From: Lineus longissimus
Lineage: Eukaryota; Nemertea; Pilidiophora; Heteronemertea; Lineidae
Length of the DNA stretch: 64,000 nucleotides
Assembly: GCF_910592395.1 (NCBI RefSeq)
Contig: NC_088322.1
Coordinates: 16,177,431 to 16,241,430, forward strand
Direction of reading: 5' to 3'
Shown: one piece after another, positions 28,313-40,372 of the stretch
Numbering within the stretch: the stretch's first letter is position 1
How the letters are laid out: the number at the start of each line of letters is the position of its first letter
Translations under genes and position numbers: made by a program
Notes under the pieces: generated by a model
What the model saw: only the letters and a program-made list of their open reading frames with translations
The model's database searches: none
What the model was told of the DNA's origin: nothing

Positions 28313-29950
28313 GGCTGTGACAGATGCCTTTAGTTAGTAAACACAGATCGACAAAGTTTTGGAACAGATAGCCAATTTCAGTAGCATTTCCATCCATAAC
28401 TATCAACTAATATTTGCCTGGAGCATTTTTATCAAGCTAATAGGGGTAATTGACAGTTATATTCTACGTTTATTATTCTAGTATTGTGATAGATGACGAC
28501 TGATGTCCGAAAATACTAGCGCTTATTACGAAGTCTGTGCATGTTCCACGGGATGATAGACCTACAATTGCCACAACCTCTCGAACCATTATAGCCACCC
28601 TCCCAGTCTATGGTCTATAATTATTTCCTTTCATAGGAAGTCAATTTCCTTGCACTTGTACCAGCGTTGGTAAAAGATGGTTGACACGTTTTCCATCGGC
28701 CATAATGCATTCACCACTTTCCTGAAGCAAGATTGACCAGAAGTCATAAATCAATAGATCGTCTGATTGGTTCAAATCTTATAACTGCTCTGGTAAAGCA
28801 GCATTGAGGGTCACTGATTGGTTCAATTCTGAGAACTGAAGCGGTGAAGCATGCTTGAGGGTCGCTGATTGGTTCACTTCTGAAACCTGCTCCTGGGAAG
28901 CCGGGTTGAGGACTGCCGATTTGACAATACGATGGGGTGTAATAAAATGCTTCTTGAAGAAAGTGGCGAGTGTATGATTTACGCTGGGAAAGATTTACAT
29001 AGTACAACTGAGACAGAATGAGCCATAGAATGACTCGGCAAGTGGAAGATGCCTGACCTCCGGGAATGCGCACCCTGTTCCGAGCAGTTCAATTAAGGAT
29101 GGTGGTGTCATTACTGTGTCATCGAGACAGGGCAATCTCATGCCGTTATCTGCTTCTGCCGCCCAATAGTTACACTCCCAAAGCAGTGGGAAAGTTCAAA
29201 CGGCGGTCGTTCCATTAAAAAAGGTTGGATCCGCTACGTTCTGGGGTCGAATTGTTCTACTGCACCTCCGCTATAGATCGTCCCCCGCCCAAAAATGGGC
29301 GTGATTTTTTTTATTCCATTCAAAAGCCTAGTTACAATTATTTAGCTCAGATGGCAGCACTTCACAGTGACGGACTCGTAAAGATTCGGCAAGTGTCATA
29401 TCGATTTATATACCGTGGCCCTAGGTTGTACTTCTGCTGGGGAGGGCCATGTTCTTCAGAAATGACTATTGCTAATGAGACAGTAACGGCCTGGCCCCTT
29501 CCCACTGCCCAACGTCACGATATAGTGTATCGCGACTATTACTCTTAAGTTATCCATGAGGCAATCCATGGTTTATTGGGGGGGGGGGGACCTATCTTAG
29601 AGACAGATCAGTGCTTGCGCTGGGCGGTGGTGAACTGGTGGAACAATTCATCCTGAAGACAAGCTTCAGTGCTAACTTTGGGCGATGGTGTATCAGGGGA
29701 CCACCCTATCTTGAATTGAAGACAGATCAGTGCCAGCTCTAAGCGGCGGTGTATTGGGGGAACAATCCATCTTGGAGACTGATAAGTTCGAGTGCTCTCT
29801 TGGGCACCAGTCTAATGGGAGGACAAGATCCATCTTTTAGACAGGTCAGTTTGAGACCTATTGTCATGATGGTTCCCGATCTTTCAACCATCCAGCGACA
29901 GAATGGGTACTGTCTCAATTGACTATGTCCTTACCTATCCTCAAAGGTTA
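28313..29950. other. Intergenic, diverged short tandem repeats
   Basis: No coding signal. Around 28760-28915 a ~57-bp unit (ctgattggttca-centred) occurs three times. Around 29565-29870 a diverged ~70-bp unit (acagatcagtgc-centred) occurs about four times. A 12-nt G run lies at 29578-29589. The metalloprotease promoter should lie just above 28312, but no core motif is clear. Confidence 0.5.
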
Positions 29951-29951
29951 C

Positions 29952-30133
29952 AGGAAAATTCGTCCCCGGATAATTCGTCCCCGGAAAATTCGTCCCCGCA
30001 AATTCGTCCCCGGATAATTCGTCCCCGGGGATAATTCGTCCCCTAGGAAAATTCGTCCCCGGATAATTCGTCCCCGAGGATAATTCGTCCCCGGATAATT
30101 CGTCCCCAAGGAAAATTCGTCCCTGGATAATTG
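29952..30133. repeat. 15-18-bp repeat array (ATTCGTCCCC core)
   Basis: About 11-12 irregular copies of (gg)ataattcgtccccgg / aaaattcgtccccg. Unit length varies because of 1-3 bp spacers. Confidence 0.9.
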
Positions 30134-30467
30134 GTCATGATACATGGGCCATTACGACAAGCTCAAACGTCAGATGGATTCATATGCCATGGCCCGATGT
30201 TATACAACTGCTGGAGATGACTGTGTTCTAAAGAAATGACTTTTGCAAAGTAACAGCCACTTCAAATAGGCTGGTTACCCCAAGCTTAATTAGAAAGTTA
30301 TCTGGGCATGGTGCCTTTGGACTGACCTAACGTCTCAATGTGCTCCAGACGACATGCATACCAGACTGAGCTATCATCTCACCATGCTCATGTTGATGAG
30401 CAGGTACAATAAGATATACGGATATAAACTGGAAGACACACGTACTAGCATTACTCTATGATAATAT

Positions 30468-30473
30468 TTTATT
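30468..30473 (-). terminator. Poly(A) signal of zinc-finger gene
   Basis: AATAAA on the minus strand about 115 nt beyond the stop codon (30592-30590). Confidence 0.5.
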
Positions 30474-30589
30474 TTGTGGATTCATGCATTGGAGATAATG
30501 GTACATTTGTACAACAGCTACTCCTATTCGGTAATGCATACGACATGTGCCTGCCCAATGACCAACACCTTCAAAGAAAGCTTCGTATA

Positions 30590-33500
30590 TCATTCCCGCA
30601 GGACACAACTCTTCTCATGTCTCTTCATGTTTGGTTTGCGGGCAAACTCTTTCTCACACCACTGACATGAATACGGCATATCGCCTGTGTGACATCGCAT
30701 ATGAACTGTCAAACAATCACGGGTTGAAAACTTCTTTGGGCAGGACAAACAATGATAAGGTTTTTCATGCGTATGGACACGTCTCATGTGGACAGTCTTA
30801 TGTCCACTTGTAGAGAATGTAAAATCACAATATTCACAGCTCCATGGGCGTTCCCCTGAATGGACGCGCCCATGTCGGACGAGACTGTTCTTGGTATTGA
30901 AACAGCGGGCACAATCGTTGCATTTGAATGGTTTCTCGCCAGTATGAATCCGAAGATGAATTGTCAGGTGATCACTTTTAGACAGTTTCTTGCCACAAAT
31001 ATGGCACTGGTAACGTTTAGGGTTGCTATCTGAACCATGTAGAGGTTCCACCTTCATCTCTTTTTCAATGGCATTAGTTGATGATTCACCTGATACTGTC
31101 TTTTTGTCTTGTTTACACTCTCTAACCACACGATCACATTTCGCATGATCATATTCAGCTGGTACCAGAGCACAGTCCTTCCGCAGGTGCCTTTTTAAAT
31201 TGCGACTATAGGCATACTTTGATTGACAGAACTGACATTGATAAGCACGCTTCACACTGTGTACAGCTTGGATATGCTGCAGTAGTTCCTCTTTGGTGCA
31301 ATACTTCTTGTCGCACTCATTACCCACATATTCACAATTAAAAGGTCGATCGTTGGAGTGATTCCTCATCACATGTTGTTTCAAATGAGTGCTGGATGAG
31401 AGCTTCTTGTCACAGTGACTACAAAGAAAGGTCTTCTCAAACAAGTGGGTGATCTTGATGTGTCTCACCATACTACTCTTAGTGTTGAATGCTTGATAAC
31501 AATGTTCACATTCAAATGGTCTCACACCAGTATGAATACGCAAATGCGATTCGAGATGATCACTTTTTAAAAAACTCTTATAACAAATTTGACATACGTA
31601 AGTTTTCGGCTTGTCTTTGCTAGCAATCTTACATGTAACGTCTGAAGTGGTAGGAATCTTTTTCTGTTTCATTTTAGAGCTCTTTACACGTGCTTTCGAA
31701 ACTCTTGGCTTTGTTTCCATCTCATTCAGCTTTGGGTGCTTGGTTGATATACTGGTTGGTGACTGTCCATCCATCTGACTCTGATTGGGTGTTGGTTGAA
31801 GTGTTGATATACTGGTTGGTGACTGTCCATCCATCTGACTCTGATTGGGTGTTGGTTGAAGTGTTGATATACTGGTTGGTGACTGTCCATCCATCTGACT
31901 CTGATTGGGTGTTGGTTGAGGTGTTGATATACTGGTTGGTGACTGTCCATCCATCCGACTCTGATTGTCTGAACAAACCAGAATGAAGGTTCCATCAGAG
32001 CTCTTAAATAGGTTGGTAAAATTTTTTAGATTCAAGTCTATGATATTGATCAGTTCAACATTCTGAGTGATCCCTGCTCCAGAAACAGGAATGTCTATGA
32101 CCTCTGGCTGTGTGGTGCTAGCTGGGACTCCGGCCATGCTGATCTCTGGCTGTGTGGTGTGTCCTCCAGCTACTGGGACGCCGGCCATGCTGATCTCTGG
32201 CTGTGTGATGGGTCCTCCAGCTACTGGGACAGCAGCCATGCTGATCTCTGGCTGTGTGGTGTGTCCTCCAGCTACTGGGACAGCAGCCATGCTGATCTCT
32301 GGCTGTGTGGTGTGTCCTCCAGCTACTGGGACAGCAGCCATGCTGATCTCTGGCTGTGTGGTGTGTCCTCCAGCTACTGGGACAGCAGCCATGCTGATCT
32401 CTGGCTGTGTGGTGGGTCCTCCAGCTACTGGGACAGCAGCCATGCTGATCTCTGGCTGTGTGGTGGGTCCTCCAGCTACTGGGACGCCGGCCATGCTGAT
32501 CTCTGGCTGTGTGGTGGGTCCTCCAGCTACTGGGACTCCGGCCATGCTGATCTCTGGCTGTGTGGTGTGTCCTCCAGCTACTGGGACAGCAGCCATGCTG
32601 ATCTCTGGCTGTGTGATGGGTCCTCCAGCTACTGGGACAGCAGCCATGCTGATCTCTGGCTGTGTGGTGTGTCCTCCAGCTACTGGGACAGCAGCCATGC
32701 TGATCTCTGGCTGTGTGGTGTGTCCTCCAGCTACTGGGACAGCAGCCATGCTGATCTCTGGCTGTGTGGTGTGTCCTCCAGCTACTGGGACAGCAGCCAT
32801 GCTGATCTCTGGCTGTGTGGTGTGTCCTCCAGCTACTGGGACAGCAGCCATGCTGATCTCTGGCTGTGTGGTGGGTCCTCCAGCTACTGGGACAGCAGCC
32901 ATGCTGATCTCTGGCTGTGTGATGGGTCCTCCAGCTACTGGGACAGCAGCCATGCTGATCTCTGGCTGTGTGGTGGGTCCTCCAGCTACTGGGACAGCAG
33001 CCATGCTGATCTCTGGCTGTGTGGTGTGTCCTCCAGCTACTGGGACAGCAGCCATGCTGATCTCTGGCTGTGTGGTGTGTCCTCCAGCTACTGGGACAGC
33101 AGCCATGCTGATCTCTGGCTGTGTGGTGTGTCCTCCAGCTACTGGGACAGCAGCCATGCTGATCTCTGGCTGTGTGGTGGGTCCTCCAGCTACTGGGACA
33201 GCAGCCATGCTGATCTCTGGCTGTGTGATGGGTCCTCCAGCTACTGGGACAGCAGCCATGCTGATCTCTGGCTGTGTGGTGGGTCCTCCAGCTACTGGGA
33301 CGCCGGCCATGCTGATCTCTGGCTGTGTGATGTGTCCTCCAGCTACTGGGACGCCGGCCATGCTGATCTCTGGCTGTGTGATGGGTCCTCCAGCTACTGG
33401 GACAGCAGCCATGCTGATCTCTGGCTGTGTGGTGTGTCCTCCAGCTACTGGGACGCCGGCCATGCTGATCTCTGGCTGTGTGGTGTGTCCTCCAGCTACT

Positions 33501-33747
33501 GGGACGCCGGCCATGCTGATCTCTGGCTGTGTGATGGGTCCACCGGCTACTGGGACGCCAGTCATGCTGATCTCCGGCTGTGTGGTGGGTCCTCCAGCTA
33601 CTGGGACAGCAGCCATGCTGATCTCTGGCTGTGTGATGTGTCCACCAGCTACTGGGACAGCAGCCATGCTGATCTCTGGCTGTGTGGTGGGTCCTCCAGC
33701 TACTGGGACGCCGGCCATGCTGATCTCTGGTTGACTAGTAATGACAC
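30590..33747 (-). CDS. C2H2 zinc-finger protein with 17-residue repeat domain (main exon)
   Basis: Open frame of about 1050 residues from an acceptor (TTTAATTGTAG) near 33747 to TGA 30592-30590. Order from the N-terminus: about 32 copies of a 17-residue unit (TQPEISMAAVPVAGGPT-like, 51 bp); a linker; four copies of a 20-residue unit (NQSQMDGQSPTSIS core); a basic segment (VSKARVKSSKMKQKK); then ten C2H2 fingers in two blocks of five separated by an acidic/basic linker. Several fingers carry HTGEKP-type linkers. Finger four has extra residues between its cysteines (CEYVGNEC). Role by family: sequence-specific nuclear DNA-binding protein; target unknown. The upstream exon joins with uncertain phase. 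An ATG at 33784 lies in frame within the presumed intron, so the true start is unresolved. Confidence 0.92.
31735..31970 (-). repeat. 60-bp coding repeat (20-aa unit)
   Basis: Four copies of a 60-bp unit in frame in the zinc-finger gene, encoding QSQMDGQSPTSISTLQPTPN-like repeats rich in Ser, Gln and Pro. Confidence 0.95.
32105..33735 (-). repeat. 51-bp coding minisatellite (17-aa repeat)
   Basis: About 32 head-to-tail 51-bp units, nearly identical, varying at GG(P/H)(T/I) and M(A/T)(A/G)V. The frame is preserved throughout. Because the unit is a multiple of 3, opposite-strand frames are also open. Confidence 0.97.
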
Positions 33748-34018
33748 CTACAATTAAACATGTAAAAGAGAAATTAAATGACATGTTGTTTTGATCTCTG
33801 GCTGTGTGATGGGTCCACCAGCTACTGGGACGCCAGTCATGCTGATCTCCGGCTGTGTGGTGGGTCCTCCAGCTACTGGGACAGCAGCCATGCTGATCTC
33901 TGGCTGTGTGATGTGTCCACCAGCTACTGGGACAGCAGCCATGCTGATCTCTGGCTGTGTGGTGGGTCCTCCAGCTACTGGGACGCCGGCCATGCTGATC
34001 TCTGGTTGACTAGTAATG
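33741..34018 (-). repeat. Duplicated acceptor plus partial repeat exon
   Basis: A 278-bp segment (intron end, acceptor and first four to five 51-bp units) is directly repeated: ttgactagtaatgacaccta occurs at about 33731 and 34009, followed by the same 60 bp of intron. The upstream copy reads into intron and stops (PEIKTTCHLISLLHV then stop), so splicing to it would truncate the protein. Confidence 0.85.
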
Positions 34019-34099
34019 ACACCTACAATTAAACATGTAAAAGAGAAATTAAATGACATGTTGTTTTTTAACACCACACTTACATCTTCATAAGAAGGA

Positions 34100-34168
34100 G
34101 TACAACTGGAGCTGAGAAATGACTGCATAGCAACTCTGTAGATATTGTGGTTCACGGATACCGGGGCT
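34100..34168 (-). CDS. Possible upstream exon of zinc-finger gene
   Basis: The minus strand has an acceptor (TTTTACTGATCATTTCAG) and an open frame with MQSFLSSSCTPSYED ending at a good donor GAT|GTAAGT. In the ORF frame it ends in phase 0, while the next acceptor needs phase 1. Either an alternative donor or a non-coding role is required. Confidence 0.4.
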
Positions 34169-34169
34169 G

Positions 34170-35380
34170 AAATGATCAGTAAAACTTTAGAGAATGTCAG
34201 TGTGGTGGCTGTGGCCCGTCTGGCCTACTCTAATCACCCACTGGAGCATGCTGAGGAACAAGATGGCTTAAGTTAAATTCCGAGGTCAGAGCTAGAGTGG
34301 CAATTTCAATTTCATCATCATGTGCAGAGCATCTTTGTGCCCAGAGTTTTTGACAGACCCCCTCCAGCCGGTTCCAAAATCTCAAATCCCCACCCAGGCA
34401 CCAATTTGCTGACATATTTTTCATCCCTATTCAGGCTATTGCCGTGCCCCTGGTAAATATGGTATACAGTTGCATACGAAAACCCTTTTCGTTTTACAGG
34501 CAAATCTGTACGTCCTGCAACTCAAGTTTTACCAAATCTGATTGTCAGTAACTGAGATGGGAGAGTCGAAAATAAGTGACCTAGCTACCTAGCCGACCGA
34601 CGGCATACCGGTGTCTGTCCCTGACCCAGGGCCTGGCTTTATGGCAGGGCTGGAGACTCGAGTTGACTGACAAGAGGTCTGACTTGCCCAACACCACCTC
34701 ATGACATATTACCCACTGTCCCTGACCCAGGGCCTGGACATATTAACCACTGATTTTCAAAATATTTCAAACTATATTTCAACCATTTCAAATTTTGTAT
34801 ACAAGGCCGAGTAGGCCGAGGTACCGCGGTACCGGAGTATCAAAAACCTGATCTCAGGATGGCGTTACACGGGTCTTTTTCCATACAAGGATACTGTTGA
34901 CATGATGTACCCCGGCCTTTGCCATGGGGATGGAGTAAGAATGACCAGTGACGACTGGTAGCATGCACTATCGACTAGGCTATAGTATGTATTGCAGTAT
35001 ATGCAGCGAGTGTGGCTTTGTCAATCTCAATCTGCATGATATGAATGATCTGTGCCTGTGGCAGTGGGTATACCGGTAATTTTCAGATTTCCAAACCAAC
35101 CCGTACGGCTCTTCTGTTATGAAAGATGTTCACATCTCAAAAGGTACCTTTAATTTCTATTCTCGTACATTGTCGTACGTCAAATGTTACGATTTTTAGT
35201 GGTGAAATGGAGTACGCGGTGAGTACCAGAACACACTTCAGTTTATATAAATGCCGTAAGATGGCACACCAGCATCACCACATTGCTGTAAAATGGTCAA
35301 GGCTGCCAATGCCCGTTACTTTCCACTTTTTTTTACAAATTTTGTCGTGGATCATCATGAAATGAACAAACAATAACCTA
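34170..35380. other. Intergenic, no gene seen
   Basis: Short ORFs only. ccctgacccagggcctgg occurs twice (about 34620 and 34720). No recognisable exon. Confidence 0.5.
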
Positions 35381-35620
35381 GATTGTGAAAATTGCATTTA
35401 TTATTTGATATGCAGAAGACAAATTCATTCAAATGTCCATTTCACTCAATAAGTTAGTGTCTTGATCACCAATAACCCTGATCGGTTTAACAAAAAGATT
35501 TCCAACAAAAGCCGTCAAACTCGCACACAAACTCGCCTCAGTGCCGAAATTAGTGTGGGAACAGGTGGCGCTCCAGTTTGGTAGAATTCGTATCCAAGTG
35601 TAGCAGTTTGGAATGCTCCC
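35380..35620 (-). other. Possible 3'-terminal exon of an unidentified gene
   Basis: Strong acceptor (GGACTCTTTTTTCAG) at 35621-35622, then about 220 nt ending at AATAAA (35402-35397). Two frames are open for some distance: one reads GAFQTATLGYEFYQTGAPPV and onward to a stop after about 35 residues, another gives about 62 residues ending LLSEMDI. Neither is recognised. It could be coding or purely 3' UTR; no upstream exons were found. Confidence 0.35.
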
Positions 35621-35763
35621 CTGAAAAAAGAGTCCTTTATTGTTTTTGAATGGATATGGTTCTACTGATACCAAAGACTTTCAATATCTTGGATTTGTAG
35701 CGTATTACACCGATTCATCCTGATCGATTTATCAGTATACTCTCGGTTGAGGAGGTCTTGTCA

Positions 35764-35985
35764 CGAGAGCTTGTGTCCATCGAGTGGGGTCAGTCGTTGG
35801 AGGCAGTTGGTCTCCTCTGGCCCCGAGGCTTGTGTATATCGAGTCGACAAGTGGGGTCAGTCGTTGGAGGCAGTTGGTCTCCCCTGGCCTCGAGGCTTGT
35901 GTCCATCGAGTGGGGTCAGTCGTTGGAGGCAGTTAGTCTCCCCTGGCCTCGAGGCTTGTGTACATCGACAGGGTCAGTCGTTCTG
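35764..35985. repeat. ~59-bp tandem repeat
   Basis: About 3.5 copies of a unit starting cgaggcttgtgtccatcgag and containing gtcagtcgttggaggcagtt; the second copy has a small insertion. Confidence 0.9.
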
Positions 35986-36427
35986 GCCCTGAATATGAAA
36001 TAAGATATGTTTATATCGATATCGGAGGGAGTGTCTTAGAAGCTTCATCCTAAAAGTCCATCGAGAGTTTGGTTCAAAACATATTTTAGGGTCGCAGATC
36101 GGTTTTTAACTGAGCAGAGACTAGCAGTTTTGGGAGATCGTCATTTGCTATTGGTGGCTGAAGACAGTCTTCATGCATCTAGCTTGTAAGTTTTAAATGT
36201 GTTTTAATTCTTCGCTCTAGGGTGGTTGTGCTCAAACCCGTTAACTCGCGATTCCATTTTGCGGTTTCTATTCTTGCACTTTGATATATATACGATCATA
36301 GTGCAATTGGATCTCCGTTGCATTTTTCATTCACATGAAGTTATCATCGAGGAATTCGATGTCTACGTATTCCTACCTTTTTTAACTGGTCACTGCCACC
36401 TCGTCACTGTGAAGACTTTAATCACTC

Positions 36428-36655
36428 TGTCTCGCTTTCACATCTGATTGGGCGAGCTCAAGGGACAAACATCGTCTCGCTTTCACATCTGATGGGGCGA
36501 GCTCAAGGGACAAACATCGTCTCGCTTTCACATCTGATGGGGCGAGCTCAAGGGACAAACATCGTCTCTCTTTCACATCTCATGGGGCGAGCTCAAGGGA
36601 CAAACATCGTCTCTCTTTCACATCTCATGGGGCGAGCTCAAGGGACAAACATCTG
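36428..36655. repeat. 45-bp tandem repeat
   Basis: Five copies of a 45-bp unit (tgatggggcgagctcaaggg, then acaaacatcgtctcgctttc, acatc). Confidence 0.92.
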
Positions 36656-37051
36656 AAATTAGTCAGAGTCAGGGTCAGAGACAAGAACAAAATTAACTTC
36701 CAATAAAACAACCGAAAAGCCTAACTTCCACTCAGACAATCACAATGCGACTTGGGACTACAGGACTGCCACTTCAGTCTCATGATGACCGCAGATGGTC
36801 TATCAGAATAGCAGCAGGTAGCAATAGTATACCTTTAAAATCAGAGGAGGCACAATGGTAAACTTGAGACTGGAAGCATCTCCAACCACGTCCAAGTATG
36901 TGGGATCAAACATATTCACTCAATGTCTCACAGAAATAAATGTTATCAGGATAACAAATTATATTGCTTCGGCCTTCTTTTCCGCGAAACCCGAGACTGA
37001 ATTATCAAACCAAAGTGTTCAACCTGCGTTCATTTCGCAGTCAATTATTTG

Positions 37052-37328
37052 GTACCATCGTATGCCTTAGAGGGGGCAGAATGGTACTGTTTAGACAAGA
37101 AGTCTCTCCAACAGCCACAAGAATCTCTTCAAAAACATCTCAGCAACACGTTCGACCCAGGTAATCTGTCAGCTGGCTGACGAGTAGGTTGGGAGTTGTG
37201 TGTGATCAGTTCTCTCAAAGACACCCGAGACAGGGATATAAAATCTTGTGTTTATAAGTTACCATTGTATGCCTTAGAGGGGGCGGAATGGTACTGTTTA
37301 GACAAGAAGTCTCTCCAACAGCCTCAAA
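37052..37328. repeat. Direct repeat of ~70 bp
   Basis: accatcgtatgccttagagg and the following ~50 bp (37052-37122) recur at 37261-37328 with few changes; about 140 bp of unrelated sequence lies between. Probably fragments of one dispersed element. Confidence 0.8.
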
Positions 37329-37329
37329 G

Positions 37330-40300
37330 AATATTGGATAGAACGGCACTGTACTAGTTCCCAGTAATAAATATTGCCATAAAGACATATGATATTGTTC
37401 TGGGACTTATGTAAGATTAGTTTTCTCCGCCAAACTCGAGACTGAAGGATTAAAATCTTGTGTTTATAGGCTAACAAATGCAAACACTTCCAATGAACCC
37501 CCTACAAGAGACGAGTGGCCCTTCGTCTCTCCGACTTTGACACCCTACTGCGAACATATCAATAGATCAGCCAGCGGTCCTTGGTGTCGCCGCGTGGGAT
37601 ACGCCCAGTGAAATTGTTTGCAAATATCAGGGAACCACGATCTGACATCCATAACCAGCGTATTCCCTATTCATGCCAGTTATAGTCGGATGCTACACCA
37701 CAGTCGGGATAGTGGAGCCAAACGAATAATGATTATTTCTATTTTACATTATCATTTAAAATAATATGACAGACAAGAATTGAATGTCACAATGCCCTTC
37801 AGTCATATACATATGCAAATATTATTTTCTGAACGTCCCTTGTTGGACGAGATTTGACTTCAGTGAAAGCTTTCTCTGGTTTACATGGCACATGCCAACA
37901 TATCGCAATCATTGACAGCCTCAACGGCTCCTGACCAATTCCACAGTTAATGGAATTATTGCAAGTGATAAAGGCGAGCATGTTATAGACAAACCTTCAT
38001 CAATTCATTGGAGTTTGTCAGATTACGTGGTTAAAATCGGAAATGACGCAGTTTGTAAGAGCAAATGGTCTTTGATAAGGCATGGCCATTGAACCTGTAC
38101 ATGTAGTGCAGTAATGTACATAATCCGTGAATGGCTTCAATTGTGGCTGAAATGTCCCAGGAAATTTCTAACTGCGCAGTTCATCCCGACTTGACTGTTT
38201 GACTATACGACAATAAAAACCTGCGAGAAACCAGGCCATCATCAGGCAGAGATATATGTATATGGCCCTACCTTCTGCTGGGCAGCAGTTTTGACTTGAT
38301 TTCCGAAATTAGAAAGGGTAATTTTGTTTGAAATCGGAGGAAGTGTTCCAGCTCTGTTCTTCGCAGTTCACACACCAACTGGCTGGCATTCAAATCAACC
38401 GCGACCGATTATGACCAGAGACAATACATTTGACGTCACACCACCCGGCATTACTTTCTTCCTTCCGTCCTTTCTTTCCTCCACCCCTCTAAAGACAGAC
38501 CGGCTTAGTGCCAACTTGCACATTATGTTTTATCAGCTTATCAGCTTGTTCTGTCATTGGAACAGTTGACTGGCATTGTCAAAATATGGGATAGGCCCAT
38601 AGCGTACATACACTGTACTGGATGGAAAGACAATAGGCAGGTTTCGCAAGCCTTATAAACACCTACGAAGGACGAAGCATCTGAAAGCATTTTATCGACG
38701 ACTTTTTAGCATTTCCTCGATTGCTCCCACAGCCCAATTTACAAGATGTTTAATGAGCGTCGCGAAAAGACTTTAGCACAGGACCCAACCACAGACCTAT
38801 CGTCCTTTTAGTGTAATGCAAAGTTCTTATAGCTGGCGGGTCAACTATACTCTCCCGAGTAAAGCCGAAGTCGAGCACTCGGGAATGAGAAATGTTTGAA
38901 AGTAACCGGTGTGACAGCGGATATAGTCCCCCTGGAGTCATAGTCCGGTAGTATTGTATTTGATCAATTAAGCAGCATGATCTATTGTACCGCTAACCCT
39001 AACCAAAACATTTAGCAATGCGGGCTGTTGTTACACGGACTATCAGCCCTAGGACTACTATCCCTTGCACACCGGTATACTACGACCATGACTTTAAGCC
39101 TTAACATGGGCACAAGATAATATGTACAGTTCTCAATGACAAAGTGGACTTCTCGCCGTCTCTAACAACCGCAGTTGTTAGTTTTCAGTCTTTCTGAGTG
39201 GTGATGACTGTGACAAGGTATCTCAGACGTATGCCTGTTAGTGAAGGTGTCGCCTCCTTACAACAGGGTTGTCCAAGTGTCTCGTTACACGAGCTCTGGG
39301 TCATCAAGACAGATGTTGGAGTCGGGAAACGTTGATGCGTAGTGTCTGCGATACCCGGTTCAACTAGAACGCGTTTGTATTGATGAACTGTCTGTAATAC
39401 ATTGTCACCAGAGTAGTCCTATATGCACGCGTCTAACTTTATGATAAAATTAATGTTTATGACTATAATCTTACTAAAGTGTATTGTACATTTCTCCTTA
39501 TTGGAGACAATGAACATAACCCCCAGGTCAATAGAGAACTCCTCTGTCTCGTTCCATTGTTATTCTATGAAGTGTGTCGTCAGCTACAGTGTATTGTAAC
39601 AGATCTAGAGTTTTTGAAATGTGTTTGATGACGGATCGTAGTGAATCGGTATAATTAGAAACCAAAAACCGTTATCTTGATGATAATGACGTCCTTGCTG
39701 CCGCGGATTTTATTTATTAGGACAGAATGTCCTTTCACGCTGCAAAAGGCCAATATGTGTTATCTCAGTACACACCCCGCTTTATTGTAAAGCTGTACTC
39801 CGTCCTGGTGACGAAACTCTAATTGAGTGGCGAGAGAGTTGTATTACCAAATGTTGGCAAAGCATGTGCGTGGTCGATATGTGAAAGTCCACCCTTTTTA
39901 TAACGCAAGTTCAAGCACCGTCAGCATGTGTTGGTAAGAGCCAACTCGTCCACCTCAACATGACAGTAGATTACTACAAGAAAAGCCTGTATATTTGTAC
40001 AGGGATGCTCTCATACTTATAGTGGATTCGATTCAGTCCCTACAATATCACTTCTTACTCTTGTTACGTGTTGATATCCGCATCTCTTGCGGGGAACCGA
40101 GTGAAAGGCTGAGACTTCCAAACTCCCTGCATGATATCACAGCTCGAGCGTGCGCTTCTCGTCTCTGCTGCGCGGAGTATGAGGGGGTCAATATCGTGTG
40201 ACGTGCTTCGAACATCACGTGATAACTTGGGGGAATTGAAAGCCCCTTGAACCGAGCTTGGTCGCACTGCACCCCAGCAGCTGCCGTGCATACCGAACTT

Positions 40301-40372
40301 CTCACACAAGTCTCCATCAAAAAACCTAGTTTGGACAAGTAAACCGAAAAAGTTTTAGGGAAATCAAACAAA
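37330..40372. other. Intergenic; upstream region of the small secreted gene
   Basis: No coding signal found on either strand. A TATA-like ttataa at about 39898 lies too far upstream of 40373 to assign without transcript data. 40205-40372 reads like a 5' UTR leader (no long ORF). Confidence 0.5.

Noticed and set aside
32067-33757. Plus-strand ORFs of 555 and 532 residues opposite the zinc-finger repeat
   Set aside because: They are the reverse complement of the 51-bp array; the unit is a multiple of 3 and lacks stops, so several frames are open. The zinc fingers on the minus strand give the true frame.
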